From: Bartonella vinsonii subsp. arupensis OK-94-513
Lineage (GTDB): Bacteria > Pseudomonadota > Alphaproteobacteria > Rhizobiales > Rhizobiaceae
NCBI RefSeq assembly: GCF_000278235.1
Contig: NZ_JH725038.1
Location: forward strand, 290,707-354,706
Reading direction: 5' to 3'
Length of the DNA: 64,000 bases
Of this stretch, positions 21,300 through 31,185 are shown piece after piece; position 1 is the stretch's first letter; each line of letters opens with the position of its first letter. Made by a program: the position numbers and the translations under genes. Below the pieces are notes generated by a model that was not told the origin of the DNA, did no database searches, and was given only the letters and a program-made list of their open reading frames with translations.

Positions 21300-23525
21300 A
21301 TGATGCGTCAGTGTGAGCTTGTTGGGCGTGTTCAACGTTACAAGTCTGACGTGGATGAGGCTCTGTTAAATAGAGCCTATAATTATGCAATGCAAAAGCA
21401 TGGTCATCAAAAGCGTGCTTCCGGAGATCTTTATTTTTCTCATCCTTTAGAAGTTGCTTCTATTTTGACAGATATGCGGTTGGATGAAGCGACAATTGCT
21501 GTTGCTCTTTTGCATGATACAATTGAAGATACAAGTGCTACACGAGCAGAAATTGACCAGCTTTTCGGATCTGAAATCGGTAAGTTGGTTGAGGGGCTCA
21601 CAAAACTTAATAAACTTGATCTTGTATCGAAGAAAGCAGTACAGGCAGAGAATCTTCGTAAACTTCTTATTGCTATTTCTGATGATGTTCGTGTTCTTTT
21701 AGTCAAACTTGCTGATCGTCTTCATAATATGCGTACTCTTGGTGTTATGCGTGATGATAAGCGTCGGCGAATTGCTGAGGAAACAATGGATATTTATGCG
21801 CCACTTGCAGGTCGTATGGGGATGCAAGATATGCGCGAAGAATTAGAAGATCTCTCTTTCTTTTATTTAAATCCAGAAGGTTATCATACGATAACCAATC
21901 GACTTTCTGAATTATCGAAGCGTAACCGTGATTTGCTTTCTAGGATTGAAAATGAACTGACAAAACTTTTTTTTGAACATGGTATTAAAGCAGATGTTAA
22001 AAGCCGTCAGAAAAAATCTTATTCAGTTTTTCGCAAAATGGAAAGTAAGGCATTATCGTTTGAACAATTATCTGATATTTTTGGATTTCGCGTTATTGTT
22101 GAAACAGTGAATGATTGTTATCGTGCTCTTGGTATTATTCATACGACTTGGCCAATGGTACCTGGTCGCTTTAAAGATTATATTTCTATACCAAAGCAAA
22201 ATGATTATCGTTCCATTCATACGACGATTGTAGGACCTTCGAGGCAACGTGTAGAACTGCAGATTAGAACTGCTGCTATGGATGAAATTGCTGAATATGG
22301 TGTTGCAGCACATTCTATTTATAAAGATCGTGGTTCCAATTATTCGACTTTGAAGTTATCAAACGAAACCAATGCTTATGCATGGTTGCGTCAAACGATT
22401 CAGTCTTTATCAGATGGGGATAATCCAGAAGAGTTTTTAGAACATACAAAACTTGAGCTTTTTCAAGATCAAGTTTTTTGTTTTACTCCAAAAGGCCGAT
22501 TGATTGCCTTTCCAAAAGGCGCGACTCCTATTGATTTTGCTTATGCCGTTCATACGGACATTGGTAATTCTTGTGTAGGGGTAAAAATTAATGGTCGTAT
22601 TATGCCTTTAATGACCAAATTAAAAAATGGTGATGAAGTTGATATTATACGTTCACAAGCTCAAATTCCGCCAGCAGCATGGGAATTTCTTGTTGTGACA
22701 GGTAAAGCGCGCTCAGCCATTCGTCGAGCGACCCGTGCGGCGGTACGTAAGCAATATTCTGGCTTAGGATATCGTATTCTTGAGCGTTCGTTTGAGTATA
22801 TGGGAAAGCAATTTTCAAAAGATGCTCTTAAGCAAGTTTTGCCACGTTTGGCACGTAAAGATGTGGAAGATGTATTGGCTGCTGTTGGACGTGGGGAACT
22901 CCTTTCCACGGATGTTGTTAAGGCGGTTTATCCTGATTATCAAGATCACCGTGTTGTCCAAAAATCATCTTTTAAGCCTGGGGAAGAAGGTTGGTTTAAC
23001 ATTGAAAATGCTCAAGGGATGATTTTTAAAGTTCCAGAAAATGAAAAGGATGTAACTGCGCAGAAGCATCAATCCAAAGCATTACCTATCCGAGGAACCC
23101 GTGGAGATATTCCTGTACGGTTTTCGCCTGAAGGAGCAGTACCGGGAGATCGGATTGTTGGCATTATGCAACCAGGAGCGGGAATCATTATTTATCCGAT
23201 ACAGTCTTCGGCTTTAATGGCCTATGATGATCAGCCAGAACGATGGATTGATGTTCGCTGGGATATTGATGCTCAAATGAGCGAACGTTTTCCTGCTCGA
23301 ATTAATATTTTGGCTGTTAATAGTCCTGGCTCATTGGCAGAAATTACACAAGTGATTTCTGCCAATGATGCCAATATTCAAAATTTATCTTTTATTCGTA
23401 CAGCGCCAGATTTTACAGAAATTGTGATTGATCTAGAAGTTTGGGATTTAAAACATTTGAATCGTATTTTTTCTCAGTTAAAAGAGGCAGGTTCGGTTAG
23501 TGCAGTACAGCGAGTTCATGGGTAA
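21300..23525 (+). CDS. rsh: Bifunctional (p)ppGpp synthetase/hydrolase Rsh (RelA/SpoT)
   Basis: Makes and degrades the stringent-response alarmone. The order is HD hydrolase domain (HPLEVASILTDM at about residue 47, and HDTIEDT), synthetase domain (DYISIPKQNDYRSIHTTI), TGS domain (VFCFTPKGRLIAFPKGATP) and C-terminal ACT domain (INILAVNSPGSLAEIT). Both the hydrolase and synthetase signatures are intact, so a bifunctional enzyme is expected, as is usual when alphaproteobacteria carry one copy. The length is 741 residues. The start is one of two adjacent ATGs. Confidence 0.95.
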   Translation: MMRQCELVGRVQRYKSDVDEALLNRAYNYAMQKHGHQKRASGDLYFSHPLEVASILTDMRLDEATIAVALLHDTIEDTSATRAEIDQLFGSEIGKLVEGLTKLNKLDLVSKKAVQAENLRKLLIAISDDVRVLLVKLADRLHNMRTLGVMRDDKRRRIAEETMDIYAPLAGRMGMQDMREELEDLSFFYLNPEGYHTITNRLSELSKRNRDLLSRIENELTKLFFEHGIKADVKSRQKKSYSVFRKMESKALSFEQLSDIFGFRVIVETVNDCYRALGIIHTTWPMVPGRFKDYISIPKQNDYRSIHTTIVGPSRQRVELQIRTAAMDEIAEYGVAAHSIYKDRGSNYSTLKLSNETNAYAWLRQTIQSLSDGDNPEEFLEHTKLELFQDQVFCFTPKGRLIAFPKGATPIDFAYAVHTDIGNSCVGVKINGRIMPLMTKLKNGDEVDIIRSQAQIPPAAWEFLVVTGKARSAIRRATRAAVRKQYSGLGYRILERSFEYMGKQFSKDALKQVLPRLARKDVEDVLAAVGRGELLSTDVVKAVYPDYQDHRVVQKSSFKPGEEGWFNIENAQGMIFKVPENEKDVTAQKHQSKALPIRGTRGDIPVRFSPEGAVPGDRIVGIMQPGAGIIIYPIQSSALMAYDDQPERWIDVRWDIDAQMSERFPARINILAVNSPGSLAEITQVISANDANIQNLSFIRTAPDFTEIVIDLEVWDLKHLNRIFSQLKEAGSVSAVQRVHG

Positions 23526-23540
23526 AAAAGAGATTTGACG

Positions 23541-24119
23541 ATGAATACACAAGATGTGATTGATATTTTTAAACAAGCAGATGCTATTTTGGAAGGGCAT
23601 TTTATTTTAACATCAGGCCGCCATAGCGCTACTTATATGCAAAAGGCGAAAGTATTTATGCATGCTGATTTGACGGAGAAGTTATGTCGTGGGTTGGCTG
23701 AAAAAATTAAAAAATCTGTTGAAGGAAAAATTGATTATGTTGTTGGTCCTGCAATTGGTGGGCTTATTCCTTCGTACGAAACTTCGCGTCACCTTGGTAT
23801 TCCCTCTTTGTGGGTAGAGCGTGTAAATGGCATCTTTGAATTGCGTCGTTTCGAAATCAAGCAGGGTGCACGTGTTGTGATTGTTGAAGATATTGTAACA
23901 ACAGGCCTTTCCATTCGTGAGACGGTTGAGGCTTTGCTTGCGGCAGGAGCAGATGTGTTGGCGAGTGCATGTATCCTTGATCGTTCTGGCGGTAAGGTTG
24001 ATGTTGGAGTTCCGTTGATTGCGCTTGCTGAATACGAGATAGCATCTTATGATAGTGACGCACTTCCTGCTGATCTTGCTATGCTGCCAGCGATCAAGCC
24101 AGGGAGTCGAAATATTTAA
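23541..24119 (+). CDS. pyrE: Orotate phosphoribosyltransferase PyrE
   Basis: Transfers phosphoribose from PRPP to orotate in pyrimidine synthesis. The PRPP-binding loop VVIVEDIVTTGLSIRE is intact, and the N-terminal part has FILTSGRHSATYMQK with the orotate-contact residues. I chose the ATG at 23541, preceded by AAAAAGAG, over an in-frame TTG two codons upstream; this gives 192 residues. It is 15 bases after rsh and probably cotranscribed. Confidence 0.94.
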   Translation: MNTQDVIDIFKQADAILEGHFILTSGRHSATYMQKAKVFMHADLTEKLCRGLAEKIKKSVEGKIDYVVGPAIGGLIPSYETSRHLGIPSLWVERVNGIFELRRFEIKQGARVVIVEDIVTTGLSIRETVEALLAAGADVLASACILDRSGGKVDVGVPLIALAEYEIASYDSDALPADLAMLPAIKPGSRNI

Positions 24120-24191
24120 TTGTCTTTCTATTTTTTTACAAAATCTTGGAGAAATTAATTTGAATCATATGGATTATTTCATTGTCACGAG

Positions 24192-24812
24192 ATGTATATA
24201 GAGAGTCAAATGCTTTTTCGTCGTAGAGAACCAGTAGATTTTGTAAAGCGTGTTCGACTTTGGCTATGGCCGCGTCGTTCATTCTCTCGCTCATTTTGCT
24301 ACATACGTAAACGTATTTTGCGTATCTCAGCAACACCACATAAAGTTGCGTTGGGGTTTTCTATTGGCATTTTTTTAGCTTGTTCGCCTTTTTTTGGGAT
24401 GCATGTTATTTTGGCAATATTTTTTTCTTGGATTTTACGTGGAAATTTTGCTGCGGCGATTATCGGAACGGTTTTTTCTAATCCACTTACATTTTTGCTG
24501 ATTGTTATGGCCGATTATAAGATAGGCTATTTCTGTTTATCACTTTTTAGCAATGTAAATGAGATTTCTCTTTCTCAAATTCGTATTTTGTTTGAGGATT
24601 TGACACTGTCAAATATATCTCCGCTTTTTAAGGGTACATGGGACTCAATCATGAGACCGATGATTTTAGGTGGTACCCTTTTAGGTCTTATTTTTGGCAG
24701 CTTATCTTATATAGGTGTTTACAGAGCAATTGCTCGTTTTCAACAAAAGCGATATCAAAAGATTATAAAAAAAAAGCGTTTATGGCAAAGAAATTCAGGT
24801 AATATCTTATGA
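24192..24812 (+). CDS. DUF2062 membrane protein
   Basis: Uncharacterised inner-membrane protein of 206 residues with a basic N-terminus and about three hydrophobic segments. The family segment [21 protein letters not shown] followed by [17 protein letters not shown], and FSNPLTF, identify DUF2062. It overlaps acpS by four bases (ATGA), and this pair before lepB-rnc-era is conserved in rhizobia. No molecular function is established. An upstream relation to envelope lipid metabolism is sometimes suggested from neighbours only. Confidence 0.85.
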   Translation: MYIESQMLFRRREPVDFVKRVRLWLWPRRSFSRSFCYIRKRILRISATPHKVALGFSIGIFLACSPFFGMHVILAIFFSWILRGNFAAAIIGTVFSNPLTFLLIVMADYKIGYFCLSLFSNVNEISLSQIRILFEDLTLSNISPLFKGTWDSIMRPMILGGTLLGLIFGSLSYIGVYRAIARFQQKRYQKIIKKKRLWQRNSGNIL

Positions 24813-25210
24813 TCATTGGTTTTGGAAATGATCTCATTGATATAAGACGCATCGAGAGAATGTTGATTCGTTATGGGGATCGTTTTATTCAACGTATTTT
24901 TACGGATATTGAGCAGACTAAATCTGAAAATCTTTCCAAAAGATCTTCTTCTTATGCCAAAAGATTTGCAGCCAAAGAAGCATGTGCTAAGGCTTTAGGG
25001 ACTGGAATTGCTTGTGGTGTGGGTTGGAAAGACATGGGAGTAGTCAATTTACCGTCTGGCAAACCAATCATGAAACTCACAAATCGTGCGCAAATGCAGT
25101 TACAAAAGTTATTGCCCCCACATTATGAGGCTGTCATCCATTTGAGCTTAACAGATGATTTTCCTTGGGCGCAGGCATTTGTTATTATCGAAGCATTTCC
25201 GCGTGGATAG
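24809..25210 (+). CDS. acpS: Holo-[acyl-carrier-protein] synthase AcpS
   Basis: Moves the phosphopantetheine arm from coenzyme A to acyl carrier protein. The two family signatures are present: [14 protein letters not shown] at the N-terminus (metal-binding Asp) and [16 protein letters not shown] in the middle. The length of 133 residues is usual. It overlaps the DUF2062 gene. Its substrate protein ACP is encoded at 52398 in this same window, and the pantothenate genes panC and panB are also here. Confidence 0.96.
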   Translation: MIIGFGNDLIDIRRIERMLIRYGDRFIQRIFTDIEQTKSENLSKRSSSYAKRFAAKEACAKALGTGIACGVGWKDMGVVNLPSGKPIMKLTNRAQMQLQKLLPPHYEAVIHLSLTDDFPWAQAFVIIEAFPRG

Positions 25211-25296
25211 AATAGATATTGTGGGAGATTGTGCTTTTGTTATTTGGACATTATGATAAAAAACGAATTATATCTGTCATGGGAAGGTAGTCTGTA

Positions 25297-26109
25297 ATGG
25301 TTCAGAAAGAAAAAATGCATCAAAAGAAAGAAAAAGGCGGAATCGTTGAATTTATTTTGGTTTTGATTCAAGCTCTGTTTTTAGCAGCACTTATTCGTAC
25401 ACTTTTTTTCCAACCTTTTAGTATTCCTTCTGGTTCAATGCGTCCTACTTTACTTGTAGGAGATTATCTGTTTGTTTCCAAATATGCATATGGATATTCT
25501 CGTTTTTCCATACCCTTTTCTCCTCCTCTTTTTTCGGGACGTATTTGGGCATCTCAACCTCAACGTGGAGATGTTGTAGTTTTTCGTTTACCGAGCAATC
25601 CGGATATTGATTATATAAAACGTGTTGTTGGGCTACCAGGTGATCGTATACAAGTTCGTCAAGGTGTTCTTTATATTAATGATAAGGCTGTTCCACGTCA
25701 TTTTATGGGGAAGATTGATAATTCTGATATAACAGAGGTTAATTACCCTGTTGATGTATATCGCGAGACAATGCCTAATGGTGTTCGCTACGATACACTT
25801 GATTTAGCTTTTATTCCGCAAGTTGATGACACAAAAGTCTTTGAAGTTCCACTAGGGCATTATTTTATGATGGGTGATAACCGCGATAATTCAGATGATA
25901 GCCGTCTGGATGTAGGGTATGTTCCAGAAGAAAATCTTATTGGTCGAGCAGGCGTGATTTTTTTCTCTATTAGTAATGGTTCAAGTGCTTGGCAGATTTG
26001 GCGCTGGCCATTTGATGTGCGTTGGAGTCGTTTGTTTTCTTTTATCAACACTGTTCATGATTTGCCGCTTGTTGAGCAAGGAATCAATAATGAAACGTCC
26101 AGTAATTGA
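25297..26109 (+). CDS. lepB: Signal peptidase I LepB
   Basis: Inner-membrane protease that removes signal peptides from exported proteins such as HmuT and Slt. After a basic N-terminus and one membrane segment comes the catalytic serine box SGSMRPTLLVGDYL. The general-base lysine is in YIKRVVGLPGDRI, and the C-terminal box is GDNRDNSDDSR. The length of 270 residues fits the alphaproteobacterial form. It overlaps the start of rnc by 20 bases. Confidence 0.95.
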   Translation: MVQKEKMHQKKEKGGIVEFILVLIQALFLAALIRTLFFQPFSIPSGSMRPTLLVGDYLFVSKYAYGYSRFSIPFSPPLFSGRIWASQPQRGDVVVFRLPSNPDIDYIKRVVGLPGDRIQVRQGVLYINDKAVPRHFMGKIDNSDITEVNYPVDVYRETMPNGVRYDTLDLAFIPQVDDTKVFEVPLGHYFMMGDNRDNSDDSRLDVGYVPEENLIGRAGVIFFSISNGSSAWQIWRWPFDVRWSRLFSFINTVHDLPLVEQGINNETSSN

Positions 26110-26797
26110 GCAGCTTGAAAAACTGACGGGGCATCGTTTTAGAAATGAAGAGAAATTAAGAAGAGCATTAACACATTCAAGTGTACAAGATTCAGAACAA
26201 GGGAATTATGAAAGACTGGAATTTTTAGGTGATCGGGTTCTAGGACTTTTGATTGCAGAAATGCTGTATCAATTTTTTCCACAGGCAAGTGAAGGTGAAT
26301 TATCGGTACGTTTAAATGGTCTGGTGAATGCGCAGACATGTGCCGATATTGCGCGAGAAATGGGTTTGCCTGATATGGTTCATGTTGGTTTTGAAATGAA
26401 AAACTTCGAGGGGCGTCGACTCATCAATATGCATGCTGATGTGGTAGAAGCTTTAATTGCTGTGATGTATCTAGAGGGAGGGTTGAAGAGTGTTCGGCCT
26501 TTTATTCAAAGATATTGGAAAGATCGGGCAAAACAAATGGATGCGGGTCGACGTGATGCAAAGACGGCGTTACAGGAATGGGCTCATATACAGAGCAATG
26601 CACAACCATATTATCGGGTTATAAAACGTTCTGGTCCAGATCATGATCCTGTTTTTATGGTAGAGGTAAGCATTTCTGGTTTTGCTCCAGAGATTGGGCA
26701 GGGCAGTTCTAAAAGATATGCTGAAAGAATGGCAGCTGAGAAAATTTTACGACGAGAGGGTATATGGAAAGCAATAGGAAAAAGTGATCATGGATGA
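26090..26797 (+). CDS. rnc: Ribonuclease III
   Basis: Cleaves double-stranded RNA, including rRNA precursors. The catalytic signature ERLEFLGDRVLGLLIAEML is followed by HADVVEALIAVMYLEGG, and a double-stranded RNA-binding domain occupies the C-terminal third (TALQEWAH ... SKRYAERMAAEKIL). The open frame extends upstream inside lepB, but the ATG at 26090 begins MKRPVIEQLEKLTGHRF, the normal start of the family, and gives 235 residues. It overlaps lepB at one end and era at the other, so the three are coupled. Confidence 0.95.
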   Translation: MKRPVIEQLEKLTGHRFRNEEKLRRALTHSSVQDSEQGNYERLEFLGDRVLGLLIAEMLYQFFPQASEGELSVRLNGLVNAQTCADIAREMGLPDMVHVGFEMKNFEGRRLINMHADVVEALIAVMYLEGGLKSVRPFIQRYWKDRAKQMDAGRRDAKTALQEWAHIQSNAQPYYRVIKRSGPDHDPVFMVEVSISGFAPEIGQGSSKRYAERMAAEKILRREGIWKAIGKSDHG

Positions 26798-27695
26798 CGT
26801 TATTAAAACGCGTTCTGGCTTTGTTGTGCTTATTGGGATGCCTAATGCTGGCAAGTCAACATTAGTTAATCAGTTGGTTGGAACGAAGGTTTCAATCGTA
26901 ACGCATAAAGTACAAACAACACGCACTTTGATCCGTGGTATTGTTATTCATGATAATACGCAAATTGTGTTGATTGACACACCAGGTGTTTTTCATCCTT
27001 ACAAGCGATTAGAACGTGCAATGGTATCTGCTGCTTGGGGAAGCGCTAAGAGTGCTGATATTCTTTTAGTTTTGATTGATGCTCAAAGTGGTCTTTCGGA
27101 TGATGTCTATACGATGTTAGATATTGTAAAAAATATTAAGCAGGATAAGATTCTTGTTCTTAATAAGGTTGATACAGTTGTTAAGTCCTCCCTTTTAGCA
27201 TTAACCACTCAAATTAATGAGCGTGTGCCGTTTGTGCAGACATTTATGATTTCGGCTCTGAACGGTTCTGGTTGTAAAGATTTGCTTCATGCGTTAAGTG
27301 CAATGATGCAGGAGGGGCCATGGTATTATCCAGAGGATCAAATTTCAGATATGCCCATGCGTCATCTCGCTGCTGAAATTACACGTGAAAAACTTTTTCT
27401 CCGCCTCCATGATGAACTGCCTTATTCCTCAACTGTTGAAACAGAAAATTGGGAAGAGCGTTCGGATGGTTCAGTTAAAATTAATCAAGTCATTTATGTA
27501 GAGCGTGAGAGTCAGAAAAAAATTGTTTTAGGAACAAAAGGCAATACAATTAAAACAATTGGTCAGGCAGCACGTAAGGAACTAATGGAAATTATGGACC
27601 AAAAGGTTCATCTTTTTCTCTTTGTAAAAGTGCGTGATAATTGGGATACTGATCCGGAACGTTACCGCGAAATGGGATTAGATTTTTTAAAATAA
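26790..27695 (+). CDS. era: GTPase Era
   Basis: Ribosome assembly GTPase that binds the 3' end of 16S rRNA. The G1 motif is GMPNAGKST, G3 is DTPGVF, and G4 is NKVD. The C-terminal KH domain contains VLGTKGNTIKTIGQAARKEL. I use the ATG at 26790; a GTG two codons earlier is also in frame. It overlaps rnc by eight bases and ends one base before recO. The length is 301 residues. Confidence 0.96.
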   Translation: MDDVIKTRSGFVVLIGMPNAGKSTLVNQLVGTKVSIVTHKVQTTRTLIRGIVIHDNTQIVLIDTPGVFHPYKRLERAMVSAAWGSAKSADILLVLIDAQSGLSDDVYTMLDIVKNIKQDKILVLNKVDTVVKSSLLALTTQINERVPFVQTFMISALNGSGCKDLLHALSAMMQEGPWYYPEDQISDMPMRHLAAEITREKLFLRLHDELPYSSTVETENWEERSDGSVKINQVIYVERESQKKIVLGTKGNTIKTIGQAARKELMEIMDQKVHLFLFVKVRDNWDTDPERYREMGLDFLK

Positions 27696-27696
27696 A

Positions 27697-28434
27697 ATGA
27701 AATGGAAAGAGCAGGCCATTATCCTTGGTACACGCCAATATGGTGAAACCAGTGTTATTCTTGAAATTATGACACGTCTGCATGGCCGCTATATGGGGGT
27801 GGTAAAAGGAGGGCAATCTCGTCGTATGGCGGCTCTTCTGCAACCTGGAAATTGTGTTGAAGCCGAATGGTGGGCGCGTTTAGATGAACATTTGGGGCTT
27901 TTTCGGCTTGAAGTGCTTGACTTCCATGCTGCACGATTAATAGTCTTACCGGATGCACTTTATACTTTGCAGTTAATAGCTTTTCATTTGCGCCTTCTTC
28001 CTGAGCGTGATCCGCATCCCATTTTATATGATATTTTACATCTTTTTATACAAAATTTTGAAGAAACGTTTGTAAACGCTGAATTACTTGTGCGTTTTGA
28101 AATGCGGCTTCTTGAAGAACTTGGCTTTGGCCTCGATTTATCTCGTTGTGCTGTAACAGGTCGTCAGGAAAGGCTCTGTTATGTATCACCAAAATCAGGA
28201 CGTGCTGTATGTGAAGAAGCAGGTTATCCTTGGAAAGAGAAACTTTTAATTCTACCACAGTTTCTTGTGCAAAGAACAGCTCGTCCTGTTGATTTTAATG
28301 ACATATTAAATGGTTTTATTTTAACGGGTTTTTTTTTAATGCGTCATGTTTGGGAACCACGAGATATAAAGCAACCATCGGTACGCATGAATTTAATACA
28401 ATTGTTTGAACGGCGATTTCGCATGCAAACATGA
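27697..28434 (+). CDS. recO: DNA repair protein RecO
   Basis: RecFOR-pathway mediator that loads RecA onto SSB-coated single-stranded DNA. The N-terminal OB fold begins WKEQAIILGTRQYGETSVIL, with KGGQSRR as the usual basic loop. The helical C-terminal half follows (ELLVRFEMRLLEELGFGLDL). In this form the zinc-finger cysteines seem incomplete (CAVTG and CYVSP), as in other alphaproteobacteria. The length is 245 residues. It is the last gene of the lepB-rnc-era-recO block. Confidence 0.93.
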   Translation: MKWKEQAIILGTRQYGETSVILEIMTRLHGRYMGVVKGGQSRRMAALLQPGNCVEAEWWARLDEHLGLFRLEVLDFHAARLIVLPDALYTLQLIAFHLRLLPERDPHPILYDILHLFIQNFEETFVNAELLVRFEMRLLEELGFGLDLSRCAVTGRQERLCYVSPKSGRAVCEEAGYPWKEKLLILPQFLVQRTARPVDFNDILNGFILTGFFLMRHVWEPRDIKQPSVRMNLIQLFERRFRMQT

Positions 28435-28463
28435 ATGTGCTGATTTAATAAAATGAAGAGAAG

Positions 28464-29324
28464 ATGAAGATGGAAATCTTGAAAACAATTGCCAAGGTAC
28501 GCCAATCTCTTGCAGAAGAAAGACGTTTAGGATTATCTATTGGTTTTGTGCCAACCATGGGAGCATTGCATGATGGTCATCTTGCATTAGTGCAGAAAGC
28601 AAGGGCTATGTGTGATCGCATATTGGTTTCTATTTTTGTCAATCCAAAGCAATTTGGCCTCAATGAGGGTTTTGATCAATATCCAAGAGATTTGATGGGT
28701 GATTGTGCTTTGTTGAAAAAAGCAGGTGTTGAATATGTTTTTGCTCCTTCTGTGGAAGAAATGTGGCCACAGGGAAATGACACAATTGTGAAAGTAGAAA
28801 AATTATCACGTATTTTAATGGGAAAATTACGTCCAGGACATTTTTGTGGTGTGACGAGTGTCGTTGCTAAGCTTTTTAATATTGTTCAGCCAGATAAGGC
28901 TTTTTTTGGGGAAAAAGATTTTCAACAAATTTTGATCATTCGTCGTATGGTTAAGGATTTAGCTTTTCCTGTTGAAATTGTTGGAGTCCCTATTTTACGT
29001 GAAGCAGATGGAGTGGCCAGTTCTTCACGTAATCAGCTTTTAACGCTAGAAGATCGCCAAGCTGCAAAAATTATTCCTGAAAGCGGTAAAGCTGCGGAAA
29101 TGCTTTATTGCCAAGGTGAACGGTCGGTTGATAAATTATGTAAAACTGTTCGCAATATTTTACAGCAGGAATCGCGAGCGATTATTGAATCAGTAGATTT
29201 ACGGGATATGGAAACTTTATCGGTAGTTAAGGGGAAGTTGGAAAAACCTGCGGTTTTATTACTCACTGTCCGTTTTGGTGAGGTTAGGCTTCTTGATCAA
29301 TATATCTTGCAAGAGAAAGGCTGA
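28464..29324 (+). CDS. panC: Pantothenate synthetase PanC
   Basis: ATP-dependent condensation of pantoate and beta-alanine to pantothenate. The nucleotide-binding motif is [14 protein letters not shown], followed by [15 protein letters not shown] and SSSRNQLL (the KMSKS-like region). The length of 286 residues is usual. panB begins five bases after its stop, giving the conserved panCB pair. Together they make the coenzyme A precursor used by AcpS. Confidence 0.95.
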   Translation: MKMEILKTIAKVRQSLAEERRLGLSIGFVPTMGALHDGHLALVQKARAMCDRILVSIFVNPKQFGLNEGFDQYPRDLMGDCALLKKAGVEYVFAPSVEEMWPQGNDTIVKVEKLSRILMGKLRPGHFCGVTSVVAKLFNIVQPDKAFFGEKDFQQILIIRRMVKDLAFPVEIVGVPILREADGVASSSRNQLLTLEDRQAAKIIPESGKAAEMLYCQGERSVDKLCKTVRNILQQESRAIIESVDLRDMETLSVVKGKLEKPAVLLLTVRFGEVRLLDQYILQEKG

Positions 29325-29328
29325 AAAG

Positions 29329-30144
29329 ATGAGTGCACACAAAACCATGAAGCGTATAACGGCTTCTGAAATAAGGTCAAGAAAAGGACAAGAACCGATT
29401 GTGTCTTTAACAGCTTATCAAGCTTATAGTGCGCGAATTGCTGATCCGTATTGCGATTTGCTTTTGGTTGGTGATAGCGTTGGTATGGTTGTGCATGGGT
29501 TTGAGACAACACTCCCTGTTAGTATGGATATGATGATTTTGCATGGGCAGGCAGTTATGCGTGGGTCTCAGAGGGCATTAGTGGTTGTTGATATGCCTTT
29601 TGGTTCTTATGAAGAAAGTCCAGAACAAGCTTTTTCTAATGCGTCGCGTATCCTTGCAGAAACGGGGTGTGGTGCAATTAAGCTTGAAGGAGGGGTTTAT
29701 ATAGCAGAAACGATTGATTTTTTGTGTAAACGCGGTATTCCCGTTATGAGCCATATTGGTCTTACACCGCAAGCTGTAAATCGTTTTGGTGGTTTTAAGA
29801 CGCAAGGACGTGATGAAAGGAATTGGCAACAGATTGAAGAAGACGCAGCAGCGGTTGAAAAAGCAGGTGCCTTTGCTGTTGTTGTGGAGGGGGTTGTGGA
29901 ACCGTTAGCGGTAAAGCTCACAGAGATGCTTTCTATCCCTACGATTGGCATTGGAGCATCTAGTCAATGTGATGGGCAGATATTGGTGATGGAAGATATG
30001 TTGGGGTATGGCACTTGGGCACCTAAATTCGTACGTCGTTATGGTGCTCTTGAGCAAGCAATGGAGACGGCAATTAAAAATTACGCAGAAGATGTCAAAT
30101 CACGTATTTTCCCAGCGGATGCGGAAGTTTATAAACTTAAATAA
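29329..30144 (+). CDS. panB: 3-methyl-2-oxobutanoate hydroxymethyltransferase PanB
   Basis: Adds a hydroxymethyl group to ketoisovalerate to make ketopantoate. The motifs are [26 protein letters not shown] (metal site), IKLEGG and [21 protein letters not shown] chose the ATG at 29329, preceded by GAAAGGCTGAA; the frame extends upstream into panC but without homology. The protein has 271 residues. No panE/ilvC-type reductase is nearby. Confidence 0.95.
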   Translation: MSAHKTMKRITASEIRSRKGQEPIVSLTAYQAYSARIADPYCDLLLVGDSVGMVVHGFETTLPVSMDMMILHGQAVMRGSQRALVVVDMPFGSYEESPEQAFSNASRILAETGCGAIKLEGGVYIAETIDFLCKRGIPVMSHIGLTPQAVNRFGGFKTQGRDERNWQQIEEDAAAVEKAGAFAVVVEGVVEPLAVKLTEMLSIPTIGIGASSQCDGQILVMEDMLGYGTWAPKFVRRYGALEQAMETAIKNYAEDVKSRIFPADAEVYKLK

Positions 30145-30561
30145 AATCCACTTTCATACAAAGGTTTTACAAGAGAACATTTGTTGTTAAAACCTTGCAA
30201 AATGAACGTGTATTCTTTCATATATCTTTTGTTCGCATTCAATTTGAACAATAATTTTTTTGTATGCTATTACACTGATATTATCAGAAACCAATAAACG
30301 CATAAATTTACGGGGTACTTATCAAGAGTGTATTGTATAGAAAATCTTTTGATTCAACACTCTTCGCTTTTTGTTGGTTTAAAGCTACAGGCTGTTATAT
30401 AGCAGAGATTTTAGAGTATTCAATATCTATAAGATTATGGATGGGAGAGAGGGTATTCTTTTTATAATAACATTCAAATAGGTATTAAGGGAAGAAGGCG
30501 ATAATCTCATATATGTATTTTTTAGCTAAAACGATAAAGAGAGAACGATGCAAAGAGAATG
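30145..30561. other. Intergenic gap after panB
   Basis: Convergent space between panB and the HD-domain gene. It holds a likely terminator at 30229-30261 (listed separately), a 9-bp repeat close behind panB (AAGGTTTTA / TAAAACCTT, around 30157-30193), and a longer-range 8-bp repeat (30324-30331 with 30357-30364) followed by CGCTTTTTG. I see no supported coding sequence. Confidence 0.4.
30229..30261 (+). terminator. Probable terminator of panCB
   Basis: TTGTTC (30229-30234) pairs with GAACAA (30246-30251) and is followed by TAATTTTTTT. It is on the panB strand, about 85 bases after its stop. The stem is short but the T-run is good. Confidence 0.45.
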
Positions 30562-31182
30562 TTAGGGTGATCTTTGGGCATCAAGGTTACGAAAACGGAT
30601 TAAAAAGGCGTTTTCAATTTGTTGTGTAGAAGTAGGTTGCAAATCGAGATCGTCAGGTAAAATATTATTGGGAGGTCCAAAATAGCGAAGAGCTTCTTCT
30701 GTATTGAAGCCAGCGAGTGTAATAGCTTCATAAAATGCAGCAATACGGTCGGCTTGCTTGATTTTTTTTAAGAGCTTTTGAGAGGGATCAACGGGGAGAG
30801 AAAAGCGCATATGGATAGCATCTTGTATACGTTTTTCGATAAGCTCATATTGTTTTCCGATGACAGCTTTAAAGGGTGAAATCATATCACCGATGACATA
30901 TTCTGGTGCATCATGAAGAAGAGCATATAGGCACTCATTGCTATGTGATTGTGGAAAAAGCTTCTGAAATATTTGCTCTACCAAAAGTGAATGCTGTGCA
31001 ACAGAATAGGCATACTCTCCTCGCGTTTGGCCATTCCAACGGGCAACGCGGGCGAGCCCATGGGCAATATCTTCTATTTCAACATCAAAAGGAGAAGGGT
31101 TTAGCAGATCAAGTCGTCGGCCAGAAAGCATTCTTTGCCAAGCACGTGCTTCTCCATTTTTTGATAATTCAGCTTTAGCCAT
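30562..31182 (-). CDS. HD-domain phosphohydrolase, YfbR-like
   Basis: A 206-residue metal-dependent phosphohydrolase. The histidine ligands are visible in SVAQHSLLVEQIF and LLHDAPEYVIGDM (HD), and a later KQADR gives the last acidic ligand. The arrangement resembles 5'-deoxynucleotidase YfbR, but the substrate cannot be inferred from sequence. It lies three bases after ygfZ, so the two are probably cotranscribed, which is a common rhizobial pairing. Confidence 0.8.
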   Translation of the reverse strand: MAKAELSKNGEARAWQRMLSGRRLDLLNPSPFDVEIEDIAHGLARVARWNGQTRGEYAYSVAQHSLLVEQIFQKLFPQSHSNECLYALLHDAPEYVIGDMISPFKAVIGKQYELIEKRIQDAIHMRFSLPVDPSQKLLKKIKQADRIAAFYEAITLAGFNTEEALRYFGPPNNILPDDLDLQPTSTQQIENAFLIRFRNLDAQRSP

Positions 31183-31185
31183 GAG